DNA of 13,759 bases from Actinomycetota bacterium (GCA_005885165.1 VAXR01000002.1:1-13759); one strand, 5' to 3'. Positions 6,862 to 13,601 are shown, numbered from the stretch's first letter. Numbers and translations: made by a program. Notes: a model not told the origin generated them from the sequence alone.

Positions 6862-6883
6862 TGCGCGGGACGGCTCCCGCGCA
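6862..6883 (+). promoter_or_regulatory. Hairpin 2: perfect 9-base stem abutting a start codon
   Basis: TGCGCGGGA (6862-6870) pairs perfectly with TCCCGCGCA (6875-6883) around the loop CGGC. It ends two bases before ATG 6886, so in RNA it would cover the whole ribosome-binding region of the following gene. Either it acts as a terminator for upstream transcription and translation of the next gene begins elsewhere, or it represses translation until melted. Confidence 0.5.
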
Positions 6884-6885
6884 CT

Positions 6886-8130
6886 ATGCGAGAACGATTA
6901 AGGACAGGGGCAGTCGGTCGCAACCTGGGCGCACGCGCGCTTCGCTTGGTCGTGCTCGCGAACGTAATGACCTTCTCGCTGACCGCGGTCGCCTGTAGCG
7001 CCACGAACCTGATCACGGCCTCGGGCCACCGGCCGCCGGGGCGCGAGCACCTGCCGGCTCCGATTGCCGGGGGCTCGAGCGCGGGCAACATGGCCTTGAA
7101 CGGCCGCTCCAAGTGGGTCCTCGTGCGCTGGGTGGCCAGGGCCAGCGGGCGGCTGTGGCGGCTGCAGCTGCGCATCCAGGCGGACGGCTCGAGCTGCCGC
7201 CGCGACGGCGGCACGGGCTACGGGGGCGGGAATGGGGGTACCTGGCGCGCCACGACCCACCCCGTCCTGCCGAACGGGCGCCCGGACATGGCGCACACGC
7301 TCGCATCGACGAAATTCCACCCGTGCTCGAGCAAGCGCTCTCTCGTCAACGTCCGCCAGGGGGTGGTGCGACTGCCGCTTCACCTGACGGTCGGGCGCGG
7401 CCAGGAGTACGCGACGGTGATCCGCAACAGGGCGCGCCACGCCCGGCGCAACTTCACCTCGATCAACTTCCTCTACTCGAGCGACGGGATCCTGGGCGCG
7501 AACGGCCGCAACGAGCGGTCGCCGAACGCGCCCGACGCCTACTACGGCCTCGACCCCCGTGAGCTCGTCGGGTACTCGCTGAATGGAGGGCGGAGGTGGA
7601 GGCTCCCGGGTGGCCAGTACGGCCATCCGAACGGCCGCAACTTCCTGCCGACTTACGTGCAGCAGTACAGGAACGGCCCTGTTGCCGGCCAGCCCTACTA
7701 CTACACGTCCGGGACCAGCCAGAGCAGCAGGACGATGGTGTTCCAGAACGTGCGCCAGGACTGGCAGATCAGGGCCCTCGGCGCGTTCGCCACCGGCCGC
7801 GCCACGGGGACGATCACGCTATTGGTCGACGGGACGCCGCGCGCGACCGTTCCGGTGTCCGGCACCGGCATCCTGCGCGCGGGCATCGCTCCCCTGGTGG
7901 TGAGGCCCGGCCAGACGGTGAAGGTCACGGCCACCGGGCTGGCCATCAATGACGTGGCGGCCGACAGCGCCTGGGCGACCCTCCTCGGAATGGGCCGCTC
8001 GGACGCGCCCTACTACCTGGAGGGCGGACGCCCGGACGAGGCCGCACCGGTGTATCCGCTGCCGGCCTGCCCGGATTGCGGAGCCGCTCCGAAGGTGATC
8101 GCGCGCCGGGGCCGGCGCAGCCGACGCTAG
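6886..8130 (+). CDS. Probable exported protein of unknown function
   Basis: A 414-residue protein I do not recognise. A basic start (MRERLRTG, then two Arg near 17-20) leads into a hydrophobic stretch at about 21-36 ending TAVAC, consistent with a signal peptide or N-terminal anchor. Cys37 could be a lipidation site, but the residue at -3 is Ala rather than Leu, so the lipobox is weak. The rest is rich in Gly, Asn, Tyr and Trp and in short strand-like segments (for example 77-98 and 305-350), which suggests beta-sandwich domains. Cysteines at 37, 104, 147, 395 and 398 include a C-terminal CPDC, and the end is strongly basic (RRGRRSRR). Position after the polysaccharide genes suggests a surface or polymer-associated role, by inference only. 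ATG 6886 has no visible ribosome-binding site because a hairpin occupies it. Early codons are less GC-rich than the rest, so the true start may be downstream. Confidence 0.7.
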   Translation: MRERLRTGAVGRNLGARALRLVVLANVMTFSLTAVACSATNLITASGHRPPGREHLPAPIAGGSSAGNMALNGRSKWVLVRWVARASGRLWRLQLRIQADGSSCRRDGGTGYGGGNGGTWRATTHPVLPNGRPDMAHTLASTKFHPCSSKRSLVNVRQGVVRLPLHLTVGRGQEYATVIRNRARHARRNFTSINFLYSSDGILGANGRNERSPNAPDAYYGLDPRELVGYSLNGGRRWRLPGGQYGHPNGRNFLPTYVQQYRNGPVAGQPYYYTSGTSQSSRTMVFQNVRQDWQIRALGAFATGRATGTITLLVDGTPRATVPVSGTGILRAGIAPLVVRPGQTVKVTATGLAINDVAADSAWATLLGMGRSDAPYYLEGGRPDEAAPVYPLPACPDCGAAPKVIARRGRRSRR

Positions 8131-8162
8131 CTAGGGCGGTACTGGGACATAACCGGCTGAAG

Positions 8163-8208
8163 TGGGTGTCCTTTTCGACCCGCTACAGGGGGTCGGAACG
8201 GACACCCA
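8163..8208. terminator. Long hairpin between convergent genes, probable bidirectional terminator
   Basis: Arms 8163-8181 and 8190-8208 pair over 19 positions with one mismatch (8172/8199) and one G-U pair, around the loop GCTACAGG. The outer part is TGGGTGTCC with GGACACCCA, and the inner part is CGACCC with GGGTCG. It lies 33 bases after the stop of the exported-protein gene (+) and directly beside the stop of the coiled-coil gene (-), where it could end both transcripts. Neither side has a clear U tract. Confidence 0.65.
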
Positions 8209-8209
8209 G

Positions 8210-8986
8210 CTACTGCTGCGCCTGCTGTACGGCCTCGCGCAGGGCGTCGATCGGGCCGCCCTCGCCGCGCCCGGCGATCGCGCCGAGCCGCCCGCGAAGG
8301 CCGTGCCGCGGCTGCTCGGGCTCGGTGAAGCTGCGGCGGGTGCGCGCCTCGTCGACGATCGCGCGGGCGACGTCGCCCGCGTGCCCCGGATCCGCGCCGG
8401 CCGCCGCCCGTTCCTCCGAGGCGCGAACCGCGTCGACGTAGGTGCGGGCGAGCTCGCGATCGCTCATCCGCGCGATCCGGACGCCGACGTCGTCGCCCTG
8501 CTCGGGGGCGGCGTCCGGCCCAGCCTCCGGCGCGGGCGCCGGCTCGCCCTCGGCCGGCAGCTCGCCGGCGGGCTCGATCGACTCCTCCTCGACGACCTCG
8601 ACGTCCGTGACCTCCTCCACGTGCTGCACCCGGGTTTCCGCCGGCGACCCGAGAGCGGGCACCGCGGGCGCTGCCTCCAGGCGGCGGAGACCAGCCGTGA
8701 GGACGTCCGCCTCCTGCCTCATCCCGGATCGGAGGCTCGATAGCTGACCGCCGAGAGCCTCCAGCCTGCGGCGGACGCCGGCCGAGGCCTCGTGGGCCGC
8801 GTCGCGCTCGGCCTTCGCCTCCTTCTCGGCCGTCTCGTGGAGGTCCTGGGCGCGCGCCTGCGCCTCCTCCGCGATCGATGTGACGACCTCGGCGACGATC
8901 GCGCCGGCCCGCTCAGGGACCGTGGCGTCGGGCAGCGACTCCCCACGCTGGGTGAGGCTCTGCCCCGGCTGGGGCTCCGTGCTCAA
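8210..8986 (-). CDS. Coiled-coil protein with acidic linker, paralogue of its 99-residue neighbour
   Basis: A 258-residue protein of unknown function, probably cytoplasmic since no signal peptide or membrane segment is seen. Residues 27-105 form an Ala/Glu/Arg-rich predicted coiled coil. Residues 120-165 are an acidic, Pro/Glu/Ala-rich linker. Residues 165-218 look helical (MSDRELARTYVDAVRAS and DVARAIVDEAR). A basic Gly-rich patch (228-241) precedes a short C-terminal helix ending AVQQAQQ. The coiled-coil part aligns without gaps to the 99-residue protein encoded just upstream. The start is TTG 8986, whose TTGA overlaps the stop of that gene, so the two are coupled. The arrangement (coil, linker, small helical end) resembles scaffold or DivIVA-like proteins only in general style. 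Confidence 0.75.
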   Translation of the reverse strand: MSTEPQPGQSLTQRGESLPDATVPERAGAIVAEVVTSIAEEAQARAQDLHETAEKEAKAERDAAHEASAGVRRRLEALGGQLSSLRSGMRQEADVLTAGLRRLEAAPAVPALGSPAETRVQHVEEVTDVEVVEEESIEPAGELPAEGEPAPAPEAGPDAAPEQGDDVGVRIARMSDRELARTYVDAVRASEERAAAGADPGHAGDVARAIVDEARTRRSFTEPEQPRHGLRGRLGAIAGRGEGGPIDALREAVQQAQQ

Positions 8987-9282
8987 CTCGCGCCGCGCTG
9001 GTTGTCCGACGAAAGGCGCTCGGCTTCGCGCTGGAGCTCCGCGACGAGCTCGCTGAGAGGGCCGTCGAGCGCCCTTATGCGCTCCAGGATGCGGTTCGCG
9101 GACTCGGCCGCCTGCCGCCTGATCGTGTTGGCCTCCTCCTCAGCGTTCTGCCGCAGCTCGGTGGCGCCCGCCTCGGCCTGGTCGATGATCGAGCGGATCT
9201 GCTCGGTGACCAGCTGGCCGGCGCGGTTAGCAGCCTCGGCGATGTCGAGCGCAGTCTGCCTGTCGTCCCCTCGAGCCGTCAC
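8983..9282 (-). CDS. Small coiled-coil protein (99 residues)
   Basis: An almost entirely helical protein of unknown function. Residues 10-92 have heptad-like spacing of Ala, Ile and Leu with many Glu, Arg and Gln. It has no membrane segment. Residues 21-90 match residues 27-96 of the next protein with no gaps (about 27 of 70 identical by hand count), so the two are diverged duplicates of one module. The start is GTG 9282, preceded by AAGGGGG (9285-9291) at rather short spacing. No downstream Met or better start is present. It overlaps the next gene by four bases, while 94 bases separate it from the 544-residue coiled-coil gene upstream. It could form mixed oligomers with its paralogue. Confidence 0.75.
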   Translation of the reverse strand: MTARGDDRQTALDIAEAANRAGQLVTEQIRSIIDQAEAGATELRQNAEEEANTIRRQAAESANRILERIRALDGPLSELVAELQREAERLSSDNQRGAS

Positions 9283-9376
9283 GTCCCCCTTCGATCGACG
9301 ACGCCCCGGTCGGTGCAGGCGAGAGTGTACTTTCTTGGGGCGGCCTTAAACGGGCTCCGCAGGGCCGTTCGCATCC

Positions 9377-11011
9377 TTACGCCTCGGCGCCCCAGACGCG
9401 GCCCCCGACGCCGCGGCGGAGCGCCTCGCGGGCGCCGACGAGCCGGTCCTCGAGCGCTGTGATCTCGTCGCGCATCCGCTGCTGCCCCTGGCGCTCCTCA
9501 TCCAGCTGCCGGCGAACGGCGTCGAGCTCCTGGCGAAGGGACTCAAGATCGCGGTCGTGCTCCTGGCGAAGCGACTCGAGCTCCTGGTCGCGCTCCTCGA
9601 CCGTGCTCGCAGCAGCCACCGCCTCCGCCCTCGCACGCTCCATGGCCGTCGCGGCCTCCGACTTCGCATGGTCCACCGCGGTCGCCGCCTCCGCCTTCGC
9701 CTGCTCCTCCGAGGCGGCCGCCGTGCGCGCGGTTTCCTCGGCCTGCGAGATCCTCGACTCGATCTCCTGGCGGCTCTGCTCGGTCTCCGCGAGCGCCGCG
9801 CGGATCCGCTCGAGCTCGGCCTCGCGCGCCTCGCGGTCGGAGGAGTAGTTCTCGATTGCGGCGTGCGCCTGCTCGAGCTCCGTGCGGATCGCGCTGATCT
9901 GCTCCTGGTGCTGGGTCTGGAGCCCGTGCAGCTTGCGCGTCTCCTCGTAGAGCTGCGCGCGAGCGGTGCGCTCGATGTCGAGATCCGACTCGAGCCGGCG
10001 CATCTCGGCCAGCTTCGGCTCGACCTCCTCGCTCCACGCGGTCCTGAGTTCGCGGAGCGAGACGAGGAGCTGATCGCGCTCGGCCGCGGTCGCCTCCAGC
10101 GAGCTCTTCAGCGGCGCCAGCTCGGACTCGAGCTCGGCGGTCCGCTGGCGCAGGGGCTCGAGCTCCTTCGTGGCGGCCGCACCCTCCCCGCGAGCCGTCT
10201 CGAGCTGGCTTTCGAGCTCGGTGATCTTGCCGTCCCGCTCCTCGAGGTCCTTGGCGAGCTCGTTCGCCTTGCGGTGGAGCGCCGTAACCGCTGTCTCGTT
10301 GCGCTCGGACATGGCGAGCGCGTGGTCGCGCTCCGATTGTGCGGCGACGATCGCCTGCCGCAGCGACTCGGCCTCGGCGCGGACGGTCTCGAGGTCCCCG
10401 CGGATGCCCTGTAGCTGTCCCTGCAGGCTCTCGACTTCGGCGGCGCGTGCCGCGGCCTCGGGGCGCGCCTGCGAAAGCTCCGTCTGAAGGCGATGGGCCT
10501 CAGCCTGCGCCTCGGCCAGGGCGGCACCCATCCGCTCGAGCTCGCCCTGCGCCTGCAGCTCCGACAACGCTCGATCGCGCTCGCGCTGCGCCTCGGCGGC
10601 GTCCTCGTGGGTGATCGCCGCGGCCGGGCTGCGAGGCGCCGATCCATCGACGGGGTCCTCGAGCGGCACCCAGTGCCCATTCGCCCGCAGCGCGTAGCGC
10701 GAGCCGGGCACCACGACCTGCCCCGGTACGGCGAAGCCCACGCTCCACGCCTGCGCCTCGCTCCCCGTGCCGCCGGGGAGCGGCTCGTAGCGGTGGGTCT
10801 GGCCGCCGGCGCGCACCTCGAGGCTCGCCGCCTCGGGCCGCTCGCCGCGCCAGTGTCCGGCAATCCGCAGCAGCACGCTGTCGCCGCCCACTGCGACGTA
10901 CTCGAAACGCTCGAGCCCGAACCCGTGCGCCGGCGTGGAACGCCGTCGCAGGAACACGCCCTGCCCCTCCTGACCGGCCCCAGCGTCGCGACGAAGCCGC
11001 GGAACCCTCAT
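9377..11011 (-). CDS. Long coiled-coil protein with beta-rich N-terminal domain
   Basis: A 544-residue protein of unknown function. After a basic N terminus (1-30), residues about 36-118 form a compact, strand-rich domain (DSVLLRIAGHW, ASLEVRAGG, HRYEPLP, WSVGFAVPG, RYALRANGHWVPL). Residues about 135-532 are then a nearly unbroken coiled coil rich in Glu, Arg, Leu and Ala. Near the end the spacing changes from heptads to 11-residue repeats: three Ala-rich units at 438-470 and two ELESLRQE-type units at 477-498. No ATPase motifs are present, so it is not an SMC protein despite the coil. No signal peptide or membrane segment is seen. ATG 11011 follows a near-perfect Shine-Dalgarno, suggesting high expression. 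It lies 112 bases downstream of rel and upstream of the two small coiled-coil genes. Confidence 0.82.
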   Translation of the reverse strand: MRVPRLRRDAGAGQEGQGVFLRRRSTPAHGFGLERFEYVAVGGDSVLLRIAGHWRGERPEAASLEVRAGGQTHRYEPLPGGTGSEAQAWSVGFAVPGQVVVPGSRYALRANGHWVPLEDPVDGSAPRSPAAAITHEDAAEAQRERDRALSELQAQGELERMGAALAEAQAEAHRLQTELSQARPEAAARAAEVESLQGQLQGIRGDLETVRAEAESLRQAIVAAQSERDHALAMSERNETAVTALHRKANELAKDLEERDGKITELESQLETARGEGAAATKELEPLRQRTAELESELAPLKSSLEATAAERDQLLVSLRELRTAWSEEVEPKLAEMRRLESDLDIERTARAQLYEETRKLHGLQTQHQEQISAIRTELEQAHAAIENYSSDREAREAELERIRAALAETEQSRQEIESRISQAEETARTAAASEEQAKAEAATAVDHAKSEAATAMERARAEAVAAASTVEERDQELESLRQEHDRDLESLRQELDAVRRQLDEERQGQQRMRDEITALEDRLVGAREALRRGVGGRVWGAEA

Positions 11012-11020
11012 CGTGGCGAA

Positions 11021-11027
11021 CCTCCTT
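11021..11027 (-). promoter_or_regulatory. Near-perfect Shine-Dalgarno of the long coiled-coil gene
   Basis: Read on the - strand this is AAGGAGG followed by TT, 9 bases before ATG 11011. It is the strongest ribosome-binding site in the window. It fixes the start of the 544-residue protein and suggests efficient translation. Confidence 0.85.
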
Positions 11028-11123
11028 GCCGCCTCACCCTCCTGATGCCCACAGTGTCCGTGCCTGCGGAGCTTCGCGCAAGCGCAAGGGGTGCTTGCAA
11101 CGGATCTTGTCGCAAACCTCTCG

Positions 11124-13589
11124 TCAACCTGTCGGTGTGACGCGATATGCGTCGAACACGGACTCGACGTTGCGAAGCCGCTGGATACACGACTTCAGCG
11201 CGCCGGTGTCCCCCACCTCGACCACGAACCGGTTCTTGACCATCGGGTGCACAACCGTGCAGCGGGCCTCGAGGATGTTCACGCCGCTCTCAGCGAAGGT
11301 TCGCGAGAGGTCCTCGAGCAGGCGGGTCCGGTCCCAGCCGTCCACCTGGAGCTCGACCCTGAACGAGGTCGCCCCCTCCCCCTCCCACTGCACCGGCGTG
11401 AAGCGCTCCGGGTTGCGCATCAGCGCCCGGACGTTCGGGCAGTCCTTGCGGTGGATCGTGATGCCCTTGCCGAGCGACACGTAGCCCGCGATCTTGTCGC
11501 CGGGCACCGGCCGGCAGCACTTGGCGAGCCGCAGCGGGACGTCGTCGATGCCCTTCACCTTGATCCCGTAGGTGCCGGACGAGGCGGTGGGCCTGGCCAC
11601 CTCCTTGCGCGTGTGCGTGAGCAGCTCCTCCCCGGCCTTCGGCTCGACCGCGGCCTCGCCCTGCCTGAGGCGCTGCATGACCTTGTTGGCCACGACCTTG
11701 GCCGAGATCTTGTTCTGGCCGAGCGCGATGTAGAAGTCCTCGCCCTTGCGGAAGCCCATCTCGCGGATGACGTCCGCCAGCAGCGGCGAGCCGGTGATCT
11801 TCTGGGCCGGCAGGCCGGCGCGCTTGAAGTTCTCCTGAAGCACCTCGCGCCCCGTCCGCTCCGAGTCCTCGCGCCGCTCGCGCTTGAACCACGCCCGGAT
11901 CTTCGACTGGGCGCGGGCGGTCTTCGCCAGCGACAGCCAGTCGCGTGACGGGCCGCGCGGCTTCTTGGAGGTCAGGACCTCGCAGATGTCCCCCGAGCCG
12001 AGCTCGTAGTGGAGCGGGACGATCTTCCCGTTGACCTTCGCGCCGACGCAGCGGTGGCCGACGTCCGTGTGGATCTCGTAGGCGAAGTCGAGCGGGGTCG
12101 AGCCGGCGGGGAGCGACTTGACCTCGCCCTTGGGCGTGAAGACGAAGACCTCGTCCTCGAAGAGGTCGACCTTCAGCCCCTCGACGAAGTCATGCGGGTC
12201 GTTCAGATCCTTCTGCCAGTCGAGCAGGTGCTCGAGCCAGGCGATGCGCTCCTTGCCCTTGGCGGTTCGCGCGCCGTCGCCGTCCGCCGCGCCCTCCTTG
12301 TACGTCCAGTGCGCGGCGATCCCGTACTCCGCCGTCTCGTGCATCTCCTGGGTGCGGATCTGGATCTCGAGCGGCCGCCCCTCGGGCCCGATCACGGTCG
12401 TGTGCAGGGCCTGGTACATGTTGAACTTGGGCATCGCGATCCAGTCCTTGAAGCGGCCCGGCAGCGGCTTCCAGAGCGAGTGGATGATTCCGATCGCGCC
12501 GTAGCAGTCCTTCACGGAGCCGACCAGCACGCGCATGGCGGTGAGGTCGTAGATCTCGTTGAACTCGCGGCCCTTCTTGGTCATCTTCGAGTAGATCGAG
12601 TAGAAGTGCTTGGCGCGGCCTGAGATCTCGGCCTCGATGCCGACGGCCTCGAGCTCCTTCTCGAGGTAGCTCCCGGCGCGGGCCACGTAGCGCTCGCGCT
12701 CCTCGCGCTGCTGGTTCACGAGGCCGCGGATCTCTTTGTACTTGCGCGGGTGGAGCGTCGCGAACGCCAGGTCCTCGAGCTCCCACTTGATCGCGTGGAT
12801 GCCGAGGCGGTGCGCGAGCGGCGCGAAGATGTCGAGCGTCTCCTTCGCCTTGTTCTGCTGCTTCTGCTTGGGCATCGCCTCCAACGTGCGCATGTTGTGG
12901 AGGCGGTCGGCGAGCTTGATGAGCACGACCCGGATGTCGTGCGCCATCGCCACGATCATCTTCCGGTAGTTCTCGGCCTGCTTGTCGTCGCGGCTCTGGA
13001 AGGTGATCCCGGTGAGCTTCGTGACGCCGTCGACGAGCGTCGCCACCTCCTCGCCGAACTCGTCGCGGACCTCGAGCAGCGAGGCGCTCGTGTCCTCGAC
13101 CGTGTCGTGCAGCAGGGATGCGCAGAGCGTCGCCGTGTCGAGCCGCATCCCCGCGCAGATCTTCGCCACGCCGACCGGATGCACGATGAAGTCCTCGCCC
13201 GACTTGCGCCGCTGGTCGGCGTGGCGCTCACAGGCGAACACGAAGGCGCGCTCGACCTGGTCGCGGTCGATGTGCCCGCGCGCCGGGCTGTCGTGCTCCT
13301 CGATGACCGCGAAGAGGTCGCCGAGCAGGCCGCGCTCGAACTCGTTGAGCTCGACCGTCTTCGTGCCGGCGGTGCTGCCGGCGGCCTCGTCCACGGGGCG
13401 GCGGGCGAAGTCGACCTTGGCGGGCTTGCGGCGGGTGGTGGTCTTCGCGGTGCGCCCGCGACCGCCGTTCCGCGCCGGCTTTGAGCCGTCGCGGCGCTTG
13501 CCCTCGCCGTCCTTGGCCGCGCGCGGCTTGCGGGTCGTTCCGCGGGTCGCGCGCTCCTTGGTTCCGGCCGACTTCGGGACCCTGGGCAT
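11124..13589 (-). CDS. rel: Bifunctional (p)ppGpp synthetase/hydrolase (Rel)
   Basis: An 821-residue long RelA/SpoT homologue that makes (p)ppGpp from ATP and GDP/GTP on stalled ribosomes and hydrolyses it again. The hydrolase HD domain is intact (H137, H161-D162 and E165-D166 in LLHDTVEDT). The synthetase domain follows (GREFNEIYDLTAMRVLV at 340-356, then YQALHT at 392-397 and EIQIRTQEMHETAEYGIAAHW at 408-428). RFKD at 379-382 is the form found in bifunctional Rel rather than the EFDD of RelA. A TGS domain (478-540), a helical region, a Cys-rich zinc-finger-type segment (CC 691-692, C717) and a C-terminal ACT domain (742-815) complete the usual order. The first ~78 residues are a Lys/Arg-rich extension that most Rel proteins lack. 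ATG 13589 has no clear ribosome-binding site and may be leaderless. Confidence 0.96.
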   Translation of the reverse strand: MPRVPKSAGTKERATRGTTRKPRAAKDGEGKRRDGSKPARNGGRGRTAKTTTRRKPAKVDFARRPVDEAAGSTAGTKTVELNEFERGLLGDLFAVIEEHDSPARGHIDRDQVERAFVFACERHADQRRKSGEDFIVHPVGVAKICAGMRLDTATLCASLLHDTVEDTSASLLEVRDEFGEEVATLVDGVTKLTGITFQSRDDKQAENYRKMIVAMAHDIRVVLIKLADRLHNMRTLEAMPKQKQQNKAKETLDIFAPLAHRLGIHAIKWELEDLAFATLHPRKYKEIRGLVNQQREERERYVARAGSYLEKELEAVGIEAEISGRAKHFYSIYSKMTKKGREFNEIYDLTAMRVLVGSVKDCYGAIGIIHSLWKPLPGRFKDWIAMPKFNMYQALHTTVIGPEGRPLEIQIRTQEMHETAEYGIAAHWTYKEGAADGDGARTAKGKERIAWLEHLLDWQKDLNDPHDFVEGLKVDLFEDEVFVFTPKGEVKSLPAGSTPLDFAYEIHTDVGHRCVGAKVNGKIVPLHYELGSGDICEVLTSKKPRGPSRDWLSLAKTARAQSKIRAWFKRERREDSERTGREVLQENFKRAGLPAQKITGSPLLADVIREMGFRKGEDFYIALGQNKISAKVVANKVMQRLRQGEAAVEPKAGEELLTHTRKEVARPTASSGTYGIKVKGIDDVPLRLAKCCRPVPGDKIAGYVSLGKGITIHRKDCPNVRALMRNPERFTPVQWEGEGATSFRVELQVDGWDRTRLLEDLSRTFAESGVNILEARCTVVHPMVKNRFVVEVGDTGALKSCIQRLRNVESVFDAYRVTPTG

Positions 13590-13595
13590 GCCCTG

Positions 13596-13601
13596 AGTCT
13601 A
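13596..13601 (-). promoter_or_regulatory. Candidate -10 element for a leaderless rel transcript
   Basis: On the - strand this reads TAGACT, six bases before the ATG of rel. That spacing would place the transcription start at or very near the A of ATG. The same hexamer is the proposed -10 at 5176. The TAG is also the stop codon of the upstream gene. No recognisable -35 is present, so this remains a candidate. Confidence 0.35.

Noticed and set aside
6985..6999. Lipoprotein signal at Cys37 of the exported protein
   Set aside because: The residues before Cys are A-V-A rather than the usual Leu-x-Ala/Gly, and the start codon is uncertain, so lipidation is not called.
9324..9329. TACACT on the - strand as a promoter of the 99-residue coiled-coil gene
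   Set aside because: Only four of six match the -10 consensus and nothing like a -35 lies 16-18 bases upstream. Co-transcription with the 544-residue gene is simpler.
9557..10414. Long open + strand frame antisense to the coiled-coil gene
   Set aside because: Leu/Arg-rich mirror of the Glu/Leu-rich coiled coil. The - strand gene has a near-perfect ribosome-binding site and a sensible protein, while this frame has neither.
9377..11011. Reading the long coiled-coil protein as an SMC or Rad50-type ATPase
   Set aside because: There are no Walker A, Walker B or signature motifs at either end. The N-terminal domain is strand-rich and does not look like a nucleotide-binding head.
11068..11092. Small imperfect stem in the rel to coiled-coil gap as a rel terminator
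   Set aside because: Only about six pairs with a mismatch and a three-base loop, no U tract, so too weak to call. Nothing else is clear in this 112-base gap beyond the ribosome-binding site.
11091..11948. Long open + strand frame antisense to rel (285 codons)
   Set aside because: It lies wholly within a certain rel gene. Its product is an Arg/Leu/Val/Asp-rich string with no domain, as expected from reading GC-rich coding DNA backwards.
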